Source: Candidatus Hydrogenedentota bacterium (lineage in GTDB: Bacteria > Hydrogenedentota > Hydrogenedentia > Hydrogenedentales > JAGMZX01). Taken from it: a stretch of DNA of 64,000 bases. The notes under the pieces are model-generated. The model was given only the letters and a program-made list of their open reading frames with translations, made no database searches and was not told the DNA's origin. The position numbers and the translations under genes are program-made. The stretch lies in contig JAKQEQ010000023.1 of assembly GCA_029556545.1 (NCBI GenBank), positions 1 through 64,000 of the forward strand. Reading direction: 5' to 3'. Shown in pieces: positions 1-8,187 of the stretch. How positions within the stretch are numbered: the stretch's first letter is position 1; every line of letters starts with the position of its first letter.

Positions 1-435
1 CACTTCCGCGCCGGTCCCCGCCGTTGTGGGCAGCGCCACGACCGGCAGCCGGTCCGCGCCGAATTTTCCGCCCTCGGAATGGAAAAGCCGCACGCTCGGT
101 TCGCCCGTGCAGGTCAGGCACGCCGCCGCCTTCGCGCAATCGATCGCGCTACCGCCGCCGATCGCCACCACCACGTCCGCGCCGTACATGCGGATCATCG
201 CCGCAAGCGCGTCCACATTGGCCACCGTCGGGTTCGGCTCGACCCCCGAGAAGACCGGCGATACGGCGAACTGCTCGAGGAATCGACGGATGTGCGGCAG
301 GGCGGCGAGTGTGCGGTCCGTGACTACGATCGGGCGCTCGCCGTAGCAGGCCGCGGTCTCAGCGGCCTTCGCGGCGGCCCCGGCCCCGAACGTCACTTTG
401 GACGGCAGCGTGAAGCTCCACACCGGCGTACTCAT
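1..435 (-). CDS. iron-containing alcohol dehydrogenase, N-terminal part (cut by left window edge)
   Basis: The first 145 codons of a group III, Fe-dependent NAD(P) alcohol dehydrogenase are present; the C-terminal metal-binding domain lies outside the window. The Rossmann-type N-terminal domain carries the nucleotide-binding motif GGGSAIDCAK at residues 93-102 and the family motif PTTAGTGAEV at 136-145, where the window ends. The ATG at 435 lies 7 bp after the stop of the aminotransferase gene, so the two are co-transcribed. Family members reduce aldehydes or oxidise alcohols in the cytoplasm. Next to a transaminase, the likely job is to reduce the aldehyde made by deamination. The substrate cannot be read from the sequence. 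Confidence 0.88.
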   Translation of the reverse strand, partial: MSTPVWSFTLPSKVTFGAGAAAKAAETAACYGERPIVVTDRTLAALPHIRRFLEQFAVSPVFSGVEPNPTVANVDALAAMIRMYGADVVVAIGGGSAIDCAKAAACLTCTGEPSVRLFHSEGGKFGADRLPVVALPTTAGTGAEV

Positions 436-442
436 GATGGTC

Positions 443-1816
443 TTATCGCTCCGCGTAGGCGTCCGTGACTTGGAGGGCCTCATCCAGCATGGCGATGCCT
501 TCGTCGATTTCATCCTTGGTGATGATGAGCGGCGGCGCGAGCGCGATAGAGTTGCTCGGGTTCGCCGCCATGCAGATCATGCCTAGTTCGAAGAGGCGCT
601 TTGCCAGTTCCGTCTTGGGATTCGCGCCTGGCCGTATCTTCGCGTCGAGCGGGATGAGCGGTTCTTTCGTCTTGCGGTTGCGCACCAGTTCGATCCCCAC
701 AAACAGCCCGAGGCCGCGCACCTCGCCGACGCTCGGGTGCGTCTCCGCCAACGTTTGCGCCCGTTCGACCAGGTACGCGCCCATCGTCGCCGCGTTCTCG
801 ACGAGGCGGTCCTGCTGGTAGATGGGGATCACCGCGTTGGCCGTGGCGCAGGCCAGCGCGTGGCCCGCGTAGGTCGCGCCGTGCGAGAAGAAATGGTCCT
901 TGAAGTAGTCGCCAATATGCTTGCGCACGACGGCCGCGCCCAGCGGCACGTAGCCGCAGGTCATGCCTTTCGCCATGGTCAGGATGTCGGGCACGACGCC
1001 CCAGTGGTCCACGGCGAACCATTTCCCCGTGCGGCCGAATCCCGTCATGACCTCGTCCACGATCATGAGGATGTCGTGCTTGTCGCACACGGCGCGTAGC
1101 GCGGGCAGGTACTCCGGTGGCGGCACGATGACGCCGTTCGCGCCGGCGATTGGTTCGAGAATGATCCCGGCAACCTTCTCACGCCCGCCCTCCATCTCGA
1201 TTACCTGGTCCGTGTAGGCGACGCAGCGCATGGCGCAGTCCGTCGGGTTGGTCGTGCCGAACATGCAGCGGTACGGATACGGTTGGGGCACGCGGATAAT
1301 CTCCGCGCCGCCGGGCACTTGCGCCCAACTGCGCGGGTCCCCGACCGAGGCGGACATCGAGGTCGCGGTGCCGCCGTGATAACTGCGGTATCGCGACACG
1401 ATCTTCCGGCGGCCCGTGAACTGGTGGCATATCTTGATTGCGGCCTCATTCGCTTCTGTGCCGCCGACGGTGAGAAACGCGCGCGACAGGTCGCCCGGCG
1501 TGACTTCCTCGAGCAGTTTGGCGAGCAGCGCGCGCGGCCGGTTCGAGAACGGCGGCGCGAACGAGGTCAGCGTATCCGCCTGATCCTTGATGGCCTTCAC
1601 GACGCGCGGGTCCTGGTGGCCGATGTTATGGCTCACGAAGCACGAACTGAAATCGAGCCGCTCGCGACCGTCCTCCGTCATGAATCGGACGCCTTTCGCG
1701 GAAACGACGCGCGCCGGCGACTGTTTCGGCTGGTACGCCCAAGAATGGAACAGGTGATCGACCTCGTAGGCGTCGAGGTCCGGCTTCGTGGCGGGAATGC
1801 TGCTCAGGTCTCTCAT
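443..1816 (-). CDS. class III PLP-dependent aminotransferase
   Basis: A full-length 457-residue class III (omega) aminotransferase. The PLP-binding signature is complete: Asp254 in the DEVMTGFGRTG segment binds the pyridine nitrogen, and Lys283 in MAKGMTCGYVPLGA forms the Schiff base. The early residues (HLFHSW, DFSSCFVSHNIGHQ) and the YRSYHGGT segment resemble taurine- or omega-amino-acid:pyruvate transaminases more than ornithine or acetylornithine enzymes, but this does not fix the substrate. The gene lies between an APC permease gene (20 bp upstream) and an Fe-ADH gene (7 bp downstream), suggesting uptake, transamination and aldehyde reduction. A GAGGAGGT ribosome site lies about 14 nt before the ATG, rather far away. 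Confidence 0.88.
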   Translation of the reverse strand: MRDLSSIPATKPDLDAYEVDHLFHSWAYQPKQSPARVVSAKGVRFMTEDGRERLDFSSCFVSHNIGHQDPRVVKAIKDQADTLTSFAPPFSNRPRALLAKLLEEVTPGDLSRAFLTVGGTEANEAAIKICHQFTGRRKIVSRYRSYHGGTATSMSASVGDPRSWAQVPGGAEIIRVPQPYPYRCMFGTTNPTDCAMRCVAYTDQVIEMEGGREKVAGIILEPIAGANGVIVPPPEYLPALRAVCDKHDILMIVDEVMTGFGRTGKWFAVDHWGVVPDILTMAKGMTCGYVPLGAAVVRKHIGDYFKDHFFSHGATYAGHALACATANAVIPIYQQDRLVENAATMGAYLVERAQTLAETHPSVGEVRGLGLFVGIELVRNRKTKEPLIPLDAKIRPGANPKTELAKRLFELGMICMAANPSNSIALAPPLIITKDEIDEGIAMLDEALQVTDAYAER

Positions 1817-1836
1817 TTTCGCGTCAATCTACCTCC

Positions 1837-3234
1837 TCAACCCGCGGGCGGGTCTTGTTCGTCGCTTCCGGGAATGGCGCGCAGCCGATCCCAATCACGC
1901 GCGGTGAACCCCGACACGTGACTCCGATAGCATGCGGCGGCCAGAACGGTCCAGGCCGCGTAGAGAGCGAGTACGCCGGGCTCCTCGATCGCGACAACCA
2001 CCGCGAAGCCCATCGAGAATAGCACGGTCGCCACGGCGCACGCCGCGAGGAGCGGCCTCGGAAACGTGATATACGCGCGGGCGTAGTATGCCGGGTAACG
2101 CGCCGGCAGGCGCATCGCCGCGAGACCCAGCGCGGAAGTGATGGCGAGTATCCCGATGGCCGCGGCGCAACCGAAGAAATTCACGCCCAACCCCGAAAGC
2201 AACAACACGGCGACAAACAGAAAGTAAACCGTCACGGCGTGCTGCGGCGCGTGCGTACGTGCGCTGATCCGCGCCAGGGGCGCGGGCAGCATGCCGTCCC
2301 GGGCCTGTGCGAACAGTTCTCGCGGCAACGCGATGGCGGCGGCGTTCAACGAAGTCAGGCCCGCCGTCAGCGCGCCGAAATCGATGAAGCGCACCGCCGC
2401 CGGCGGCAAGAACAGGGCCGCCGAATCGCTCAGTGGACGCCGCGCCGCCTCGATCGGGTCCGGCGCGGGCAGCGCCACGTATACCGTCCCCACGAGGATG
2501 TATAGGCTCGCCACGAGCGCACCGCCGATGCACAACGCAAGCGGGATGGTGCGCCGCGCGTTGCGGATTTCCTCGCCCAACTCCCCGACCACCTGGAAAC
2601 CCATGCACGTGCTGTACGCCAGCAGCACGCTCATCAGAAACGGCGTCGCGCCGTGCGGCGGCAGCAAGGCGGGCCGGACCGCCGCGTCCGCCGACCAGTC
2701 CGCTTGAAACAGGCCGAACACACCGTACAGGAGCAGCGCCGAGACAAACTGGACCGCCATCAGCAGTTGCAGCGAAATGGCGAGCCGCACGCCGAAAAGG
2801 TAGACGACGTAGAACAGCAGCAGTATCCCGGCGGCGATCACGCTCACCGGCGCCGCCGCGCCAAGGTAGCCCTGCACGTAGACGCCCAGGGTCAGCGACA
2901 CGACCGCCGTCGACGATGCCCCGCCGAGCACGACCCAGAACGACGTCATTACGCCCCAGAACGGCGACAGCAGGCGGCTCGCGAACAAGTACCCGGCGCC
3001 CGCGCGCGGCAACGCTCCCGCGAGTTGAATCAAAGGAAGCACGCCCACGAGCGAGACCGCGATGGCCGTGACAAACGAGAGCCAGATGGCCGCGCCCGCC
3101 TGCGCCGCGATCTTCTCGACCAGCACGAAGATGCCCGCGCCGACGACGCCGCCCACCACCAACGCTACCGCGCCCGGCAGCGTGATGCTCCGTTCGAGAC
3201 TCGGAAGTTGTTTGCCCGCGCTGGATGATTCCAT
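1837..3234 (-). CDS. APC-superfamily amino acid or amine permease
   Basis: A 465-residue integral membrane protein with about 12 hydrophobic segments. The first helix has the APC glycine pattern (LVVGGVVGAGIF), and a later segment reads GFQVVGELGEEIRNARRTIP, typical of the cytoplasmic loop after TM6. I chose the ATG at 3234 because a GAGG ribosome site sits just upstream and the preceding in-frame residues do not look like permease; a longer reading from 3339 is possible but unlikely. It heads a three-gene operon with the aminotransferase and Fe-ADH genes. It probably imports their amine or amino-acid substrate by cation or substrate coupling. Confidence 0.85.
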   Translation of the reverse strand: MESSSAGKQLPSLERSITLPGAVALVVGGVVGAGIFVLVEKIAAQAGAAIWLSFVTAIAVSLVGVLPLIQLAGALPRAGAGYLFASRLLSPFWGVMTSFWVVLGGASSTAVVSLTLGVYVQGYLGAAAPVSVIAAGILLLFYVVYLFGVRLAISLQLLMAVQFVSALLLYGVFGLFQADWSADAAVRPALLPPHGATPFLMSVLLAYSTCMGFQVVGELGEEIRNARRTIPLALCIGGALVASLYILVGTVYVALPAPDPIEAARRPLSDSAALFLPPAAVRFIDFGALTAGLTSLNAAAIALPRELFAQARDGMLPAPLARISARTHAPQHAVTVYFLFVAVLLLSGLGVNFFGCAAAIGILAITSALGLAAMRLPARYPAYYARAYITFPRPLLAACAVATVLFSMGFAVVVAIEEPGVLALYAAWTVLAAACYRSHVSGFTARDWDRLRAIPGSDEQDPPAG

Positions 3235-3290
3235 GCCCGCGCCCTCGGAAATCCGCCCGCTTCCCGGATAGCCGGCGCGGCGGCAGAGGG

Positions 3291-3319
3291 ATTGTATGCG
3301 AGCCGGCGGAACTATACAA
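3291..3319 (-). promoter_or_regulatory. sigma70-type promoter of the permease operon
   Basis: On the minus strand, TTGTAT (3319-3314) and TACAAT (3296-3291) are separated by exactly 17 bp. The start of transcription would fall near 3284, leaving a leader of about 50 nt before the permease ATG at 3234. Confidence 0.5.
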
Positions 3320-3357
3320 GGCGGCGAAACTTCGTGCAAAGGAACGTTGTTGACGCG

Positions 3358-4224
3358 TCAGCCTTTTGTGCCGGTAAGGGCGATGCCTTCGACGAAGTAC
3401 TTCTGGGCCATGAAGAAGATGATGACGATGGGGATGATCGCCACGATGCTTGCGGCCATGATGTAGTGCGGGTTTGTAAGTTGCGCGTCGCTGAACATCT
3501 TCATGCCGAGCGAGATCGGATATTTCATGTGGTCGCTCAGGTAGATCAACGGCCCCATGAAGTCGTTCCACCAATGGACGAACCCGAGGACGGCGATGGT
3601 CAACACCGCGGGCTTGGCGAGGGGCAGCATGATCATCGTCAGGATGCGCAGATGGCCCGCGCCGTCGATGACCGCCGCCTCTTCGAGCGAAAACGGAATC
3701 GTCTTGAAGAACTGCCGCATGAGAAAGACGTTGAATACGTTGACGCCGAAATAGGCGGGCACGATGATGGGCAGCCACGTATTCACCCAGCCCAGCGCAT
3801 TGAATAACAGGAAGATGGGGATCATCGTCACCTGTCCCGGCAGCATCAACGTGCTCAAAAGGATCACGAAGCAGAAATCGCGGAACGGCCAGCGCAACCG
3901 CGCGAAGCTGTAGCCCACAAGGCACGCGCTCGTTACTTGTCCGAAAAGCGCCAGCCCGGTGATCATGAAGGTGTTCTTGAAAAAAGTGAAAAACGGCAGC
4001 ACCAGGAATATCTCGGCGTAATTCGAGAACTTCGGCGGCCACGGAATCCAGATGCGCGGCTGTCTGAAGACCTGCGCGAAGGTCTTCAGACTGTCGCTCA
4101 GGGTAATAAAAAACGGGATCAGAAACAGGCAACTCAAGCCGATCAGCAACACCCACACGACGACCCGCCGCAGTCGCGCGCCCCACACCCGGCGTCCGCG
4201 CTCCGTAGGCGTCGCGCCGTTCAT
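3358..4224 (-). CDS. carbohydrate ABC transporter permease (MalG-like)
   Basis: A 288-residue inner-membrane permease of the binding-protein-dependent sugar import family. It has an N-terminal helix (VVWVLLIGLSCLFLIPFF), the periplasmic SLKTFAQVFRQP segment, and the cytoplasmic EAA loop (EEAAVIDGAGHLRILTMIMLPLAKP) that docks on the ATPase. The ATG at 4224 overlaps the stop of the upstream fused transporter gene in an ATGA junction, so translation is coupled. It would pair with the permease half of that fusion. No MalK-type ATPase gene is nearby, so the importer probably borrows a shared ATPase encoded elsewhere. The substrate is unknown; sugars or glycosides are usual for this family. Confidence 0.9.
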   Translation of the reverse strand: MNGATPTERGRRVWGARLRRVVVWVLLIGLSCLFLIPFFITLSDSLKTFAQVFRQPRIWIPWPPKFSNYAEIFLVLPFFTFFKNTFMITGLALFGQVTSACLVGYSFARLRWPFRDFCFVILLSTLMLPGQVTMIPIFLLFNALGWVNTWLPIIVPAYFGVNVFNVFLMRQFFKTIPFSLEEAAVIDGAGHLRILTMIMLPLAKPAVLTIAVLGFVHWWNDFMGPLIYLSDHMKYPISLGMKMFSDAQLTNPHYIMAASIVAIIPIVIIFFMAQKYFVEGIALTGTKG

Positions 4225-6671
4225 TGCCGTTCTCCTTCGTAATATACCCAGAGCGCGCTCGATCGGATGATAAGCAGCGTAAACGCGAGAATGATCGCGA
4301 AGAGAATCCAGGCGAGCGCCGCGGCATAGCCGAACTCGTAGTCGATAAACGCCTTTCGGTACAGGTACAGCACGAAGAACAGGAGTTGGTTGTCGAATCC
4401 GCCGTCTTGGCCCACGAGCACGAACGCCTGCATGAACACCTGAAGTGCGCCGATTATCCCCATAATGAGATTGAAGAAGATCGTCGGCGTCAGCATGGGC
4501 AGCGTCACGTTCAGAAACTGACGCCAGCGGCCCGCGCCATCGAGTTCCGCAGCCTCGTACAGATGCTGCGGAATGCCTTGGAGCCCGGCAAGGAAGATGA
4601 TCATCGCGCCGCCGCCAGTGGCCCATAGCATCATGATGATCAGCGACGGTATCGCCCAGTCCGGGTCGTTGAACCAGTTCGGCTCGGGGAGGTTGAGGGC
4701 CGCCAGCGGCGTGGCGTCGATCCAGACATTGAGCCTGCGCAGCACGCTGTTGACGGGGCCGAACACGGGATTGAAAATGAACAGCCACATGATCGCCGTG
4801 GCGACGCCGCCCACGACGTTCGGGATGTAGAAGATGGTGCGGAACGCGCGGATGCCGCGCACTTTCTGATTGAGGAGCATCGCCAGCGCGAGCGCGCCGC
4901 CAAGATTCACGGGCACCGCGATAGCGGCATAGGTGAACGTTTTCCGCAACGCAAACCACACGTAATGATCGTCCGTAAGCGCGCGCATGTAGTTGTCCAG
5001 ACCGATGAATACGCGGTGCTCGACGGGATCATAGGGGTCCCAGGCGCTGAAACTCAGCACAAGACTGAAGACGATCGGGAATGCGAGAAACAGGCAGAAA
5101 CCCATCATCCACGGCGACGCGAACAGAATGCCCCAAAGCGCCTCGATGCGTCGCATGCGGCTGTGCTTCATGGCGCGCAGGTCGGCCAGCGGCGACGAGG
5201 TCTTCCCGCCAAGCCAGACCAAAGCGCCAACCACCACTAGTAGCGCAACCCCGCCGAGAATGCGATAAGGCGTCGGCGACTTGGGCTGCATATGCTCGCG
5301 GTCCACGCCGAAAGCTTCGAGTTCCTTGGCCAGTTCAGTTTGGACGCCCCGGTCAACGGCGGCAACCACCTGCTCGGGCTTCCAGCGTTGTCCCGGGTCC
5401 TCCCGTTCAAGCCGGCTCCACGCGCTGTCAATCTCCCGGCGCAACCCCATGAATCGGGCCGTGATCGGCGTCAGCCGCCCGTATTCCTCCATCGCATCGA
5501 GGGCCACCTGCTTGCTCTCGCGGAAGTTGGCCACTTTGAAATCCGCGAACGTCTCGGCGTTCAGAAAGTGCTTCTCCGCGTATGCCTGCCGGACCGGGAT
5601 ACCGCGTCCGGAATGCGCCACGTATGCCTGCGATTCTTCGGACAACAAGTGCTTGATGAAGAGCCACGCCGATGCCTTCTTCTCGGGAGATATCGCCCGA
5701 TTGATGCTGATTCCGTCGAACGTGACGCGCGTGTATCGATCGGCGCGCGGCCCCTTCGGCATGTGACAGACGCCCCAGCGCACGTCCGCGTCGGTCTCGC
5801 TCAGCACGAGGGCCGCAAACCAGCCCGACGTGCTCATCCCCAGCCGCCCTGTCAGAATCTGGACCTCCTTGTTCAGCCCCTGTTGATCGCCGTACCACAC
5901 CACGCAACGGTCCGTGAACTTGAGGTCCTGCATGAAGTGCGCGGCTTCAATCGCGTATTCGTTATCAAGGATTGCCGGCCGCGCGGCGTCGGGAGAAAGG
6001 AACCGCGCGCCGAAACTCCAGACAATCGGCTCTATGTCCAGCCAACCGAACCCGAGCAGCGCGCCAAACTGGTCCGCGCGGCCGTCGCCGTCTCGGTCGC
6101 GCGTCAACCGCACCGCGATGCGTCGGAAATCCTCCCACGTCCAGTCTTTCTCCGGATAGGGAATCCCCGCTTCGTCGAACAAGTCCTTGTTGTAATACAT
6201 GAGCACGGCGCTGCCGTCCCACGGCAGCCCGCCGATAATTTCCCGTGTGTCTCCGGATTCCGTGGCCCAATAGGTGAACGCGCTCAGCGCATGAGGCAGA
6301 AAATCATCGGCCCGCACCGCCGCGGCGTCGCGCTCGATGTATGGGCGCAGGTCCTCGAGATACCCGCGGACCGCGTACGCCGGATACGCCTCGTCGTCCA
6401 TCAGGATAACGTCCGCGGCGGAGTTGCTGATAAGCTGGAGTTGCAGCTTCTCGCCGTAGTCGATCGGCGTGAACTGGGGTCTGATGGCGATTTCCGGGTG
6501 CGCCGCCTCGAAACGGTCGATGATCTCGCGCCAGAATTCGAGGTCCTTGTAGCTGCCCCAGAAGCTGAAGGTCAGCGTCTGCCGAGACGGCGTGCCGGAC
6601 TCGCGACATCCGGCGCCCCCGAAGGCAAACACGGACAGCAAGACCCAGGCCAATACCACGCGACGCGACAT
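4221..6671 (-). CDS. fused extracellular solute-binding protein and ABC permease (MalE-MalF type)
   Basis: An 816-residue fusion. Residues 1-22 form a signal peptide ending at Cys22 (GGAGC), a weak lipobox. Residues 30-455 are a family 1 sugar-binding protein (starting TLTFSFWGSYKDLEFW, with the typical GLPWDGSAVLMYYNKDLFDEAG segment). Residues 469-489 are a membrane-spanning linker. Residues 505-816 are a MalF-like permease with six helices and the EAA loop (YEAAELDGAGRWRQFLNVTLPML). The reading frame is continuous with normal codon use, so this is a real fusion rather than a sequencing artefact. It tethers one binding protein to each importer. The second permease gene follows with a 4-bp overlap. 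A GGGAG ribosome site precedes the ATG. Confidence 0.88.
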   Translation of the reverse strand: MSRRVVLAWVLLSVFAFGGAGCRESGTPSRQTLTFSFWGSYKDLEFWREIIDRFEAAHPEIAIRPQFTPIDYGEKLQLQLISNSAADVILMDDEAYPAYAVRGYLEDLRPYIERDAAAVRADDFLPHALSAFTYWATESGDTREIIGGLPWDGSAVLMYYNKDLFDEAGIPYPEKDWTWEDFRRIAVRLTRDRDGDGRADQFGALLGFGWLDIEPIVWSFGARFLSPDAARPAILDNEYAIEAAHFMQDLKFTDRCVVWYGDQQGLNKEVQILTGRLGMSTSGWFAALVLSETDADVRWGVCHMPKGPRADRYTRVTFDGISINRAISPEKKASAWLFIKHLLSEESQAYVAHSGRGIPVRQAYAEKHFLNAETFADFKVANFRESKQVALDAMEEYGRLTPITARFMGLRREIDSAWSRLEREDPGQRWKPEQVVAAVDRGVQTELAKELEAFGVDREHMQPKSPTPYRILGGVALLVVVGALVWLGGKTSSPLADLRAMKHSRMRRIEALWGILFASPWMMGFCLFLAFPIVFSLVLSFSAWDPYDPVEHRVFIGLDNYMRALTDDHYVWFALRKTFTYAAIAVPVNLGGALALAMLLNQKVRGIRAFRTIFYIPNVVGGVATAIMWLFIFNPVFGPVNSVLRRLNVWIDATPLAALNLPEPNWFNDPDWAIPSLIIMMLWATGGGAMIIFLAGLQGIPQHLYEAAELDGAGRWRQFLNVTLPMLTPTIFFNLIMGIIGALQVFMQAFVLVGQDGGFDNQLLFFVLYLYRKAFIDYEFGYAAALAWILFAIILAFTLLIIRSSALWVYYEGERQ

Positions 6672-6708
6672 GACGACTCCCGGTTCCCCATTTCCTGTTG
6701 ACGGAGGC

Positions 6709-6714
6709 AGTATA
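6709..6714 (-). promoter_or_regulatory. candidate -10 box of the ABC transporter operon
   Basis: TATACT on the minus strand lies about 38 bp before the ATG of the fused binding-protein/permease gene. It would give a leader of about 31 nt. No convincing -35 box is visible 16-18 bp further upstream. Confidence 0.35.
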
Positions 6715-6788
6715 CCGGCGAAACGGTGCGCACGCCAGCGCCGGACGCAGCCCCCGTACCGAGCGGCCCTTGGTGGAAAGGCGGTCTA

Positions 6789-6817
6789 TTGTTCCGTTGC
6801 CGGCCCTCTGCTAGAGT
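6789..6817 (+). promoter_or_regulatory. promoter of the rimK-like operon
   Basis: TTGTTC (6789-6794) is followed after 17 bp by TAGAGT (6812-6817), which is preceded by TGC, making an extended -10. Transcription would start near 6824, giving a leader of roughly 190 nt before the ATG at 7016. The 344-bp space between the two divergent genes holds no other recognisable feature. Confidence 0.5.
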
Positions 6818-7015
6818 TGTGCCGACAAACGCATCGCCGTATGGCCGTTGGTTCCCTGTCTTGCCTCGGGTGCTCTCAGGTGGGTTCTTGAGCACGCCAA
6901 ACCGTCGCAAGGACCGAGACGACCGCAGCTTGATCGCTTGCTCGTCATTCTTGTCGCGGCAGACGTCCGGCGGGTGCGTCAAGACGAAGAAACAACGAAA
7001 GAAGACCTCACGGAT

Positions 7016-8179
7016 ATGAGAATTGCCATACTCAGCCGCGCCGGACGCAGCTACAGCACCCGGCGCCTGCGCGAGGCCGCGCTGGCGCGGGGCTTCGAAG
7101 TCCAGGTAATGGACACCCTGAAGTTCTCGATCCTGATCGAGCGCGATAGCCCCGCGCTCTTCTATCGCCACCGGCGGCTGCGCGAATTCGACGCGGTGAT
7201 CCCGCGGATCGGCGCGTCGATCACGTTCTACGGCCTCGCGGTCGTGCGGCAGTTCGAACAGATGGGTGTCTATGTCCTGAACGACTCGATGGCCATTGCC
7301 CGGTCGCGCGACAAGCTGCGCGCGGTGCAGATGTTCAGCCGCCACGACATCGGCCTGCCGCCCACGGCGTTCGTGCGCGACCGGGACGACGTGCTGCACG
7401 CGGTTCGGCGAGTCGGCGGCGTGCCGGTAATTATCAAGCTGCTCGAGGGTACCCAGGGCGTGGGCGTTATCCTGGCGGAAACCGAAAAGGTGGCGGAGGC
7501 GATCATCCAGACGCTGCACAGCGCGCGGCAGAACGTGCTCATCCAGAAGTTCGTGAAGGAGAGCCAGGGGCAGGACATCCGGGCGCTGGTCGTGGGCGAT
7601 CACGTGGTCGCCGCGATGAAGCGCATGGCGCAGCCGGGCGAGTTTCGCAGCAACGTGCACCGCGGCGGCTCGACCGAGGCCGTCACGCTCGATGCGGAAT
7701 ACGAGCGGACGGCGGTGCGCGCGGCGCAAGTCATGGGACTGCGCGTCGCGGGCGTGGACATGCTGGTCTCCGAGAGCGGCCCGCAGGTCCTCGAGGTGAA
7801 TTCGTCGCCGGGCTTCGAGGGTATCGAGAAGGCGACAGGCATCGACGTGGCCGGCACCATTATCCGGCATCTCGAACAACAGGTACTGTCCCCTGAGGTA
7901 GACCTCCGGCAGCGCTTGGCCCTCGCGGGCGGCTACGGCATCGCCGAATTCACGGTTCACGGCATGCCGCACCTCGAGAACAAGGCGCTGCGCGACACGG
8001 CCCTGTCGGCGCACAACATCCACGTGATGCTTATCACGCGGCACGATCACGTCATCGCGAACCCAAAGGCCGACGACGTGATCCGTCAGGGAGACGCGCT
8101 GCTCTGCTTCGGCGAACTGTCCGAATTGCGCTTGATGATGCCCGAGCGCAAACGCCGCGGCCGCCGGAGAAGGGAGTAG
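7016..8179 (+). CDS. rimK: RimK-type ATP-grasp glutamate ligase with C-terminal RCK_C domain
   Basis: A 387-residue protein. Residues 1-290 are a RimK-type ATP-grasp ligase: an N-terminal MRIAILSRAG strand, the DSMAIARSRDKLRAVQ segment, the ATP-binding KLLEGTQGVGV loop (141-151), FRSNVHRGG (210-218) and the metal-binding EVNSSPGFEGIE end (260-271). RimK proteins add glutamate to ribosomal protein S6 or make poly-glutamate. Residues about 299-375 form a TrkA_C/RCK_C ligand-sensing domain that standard RimK of about 300 residues lacks. The ATG at 7016 is chosen because RimK homology begins there. The AstE-like gene follows after 8 bp, suggesting a ligase and hydrolase pair acting on the same amide or peptide bond. 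Confidence 0.85.
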   Translation: MRIAILSRAGRSYSTRRLREAALARGFEVQVMDTLKFSILIERDSPALFYRHRRLREFDAVIPRIGASITFYGLAVVRQFEQMGVYVLNDSMAIARSRDKLRAVQMFSRHDIGLPPTAFVRDRDDVLHAVRRVGGVPVIIKLLEGTQGVGVILAETEKVAEAIIQTLHSARQNVLIQKFVKESQGQDIRALVVGDHVVAAMKRMAQPGEFRSNVHRGGSTEAVTLDAEYERTAVRAAQVMGLRVAGVDMLVSESGPQVLEVNSSPGFEGIEKATGIDVAGTIIRHLEQQVLSPEVDLRQRLALAGGYGIAEFTVHGMPHLENKALRDTALSAHNIHVMLITRHDHVIANPKADDVIRQGDALLCFGELSELRLMMPERKRRGRRRRE

Positions 8180-8187
8180 GCCGCGTC

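Noticed and set aside
1-3234. Firm assignment of the first operon to taurine degradation
   Set aside because: The gene types fit, but no sulfonate-specific lyase is seen and the transaminase substrate cannot be read from the sequence.
1895-4327. Long open frame of 810 codons on the minus strand
   Set aside because: It overlaps the permease and ABC permease genes in another frame and is rich in Arg, Ala and Gly, as expected from GC-rich shadow frames.
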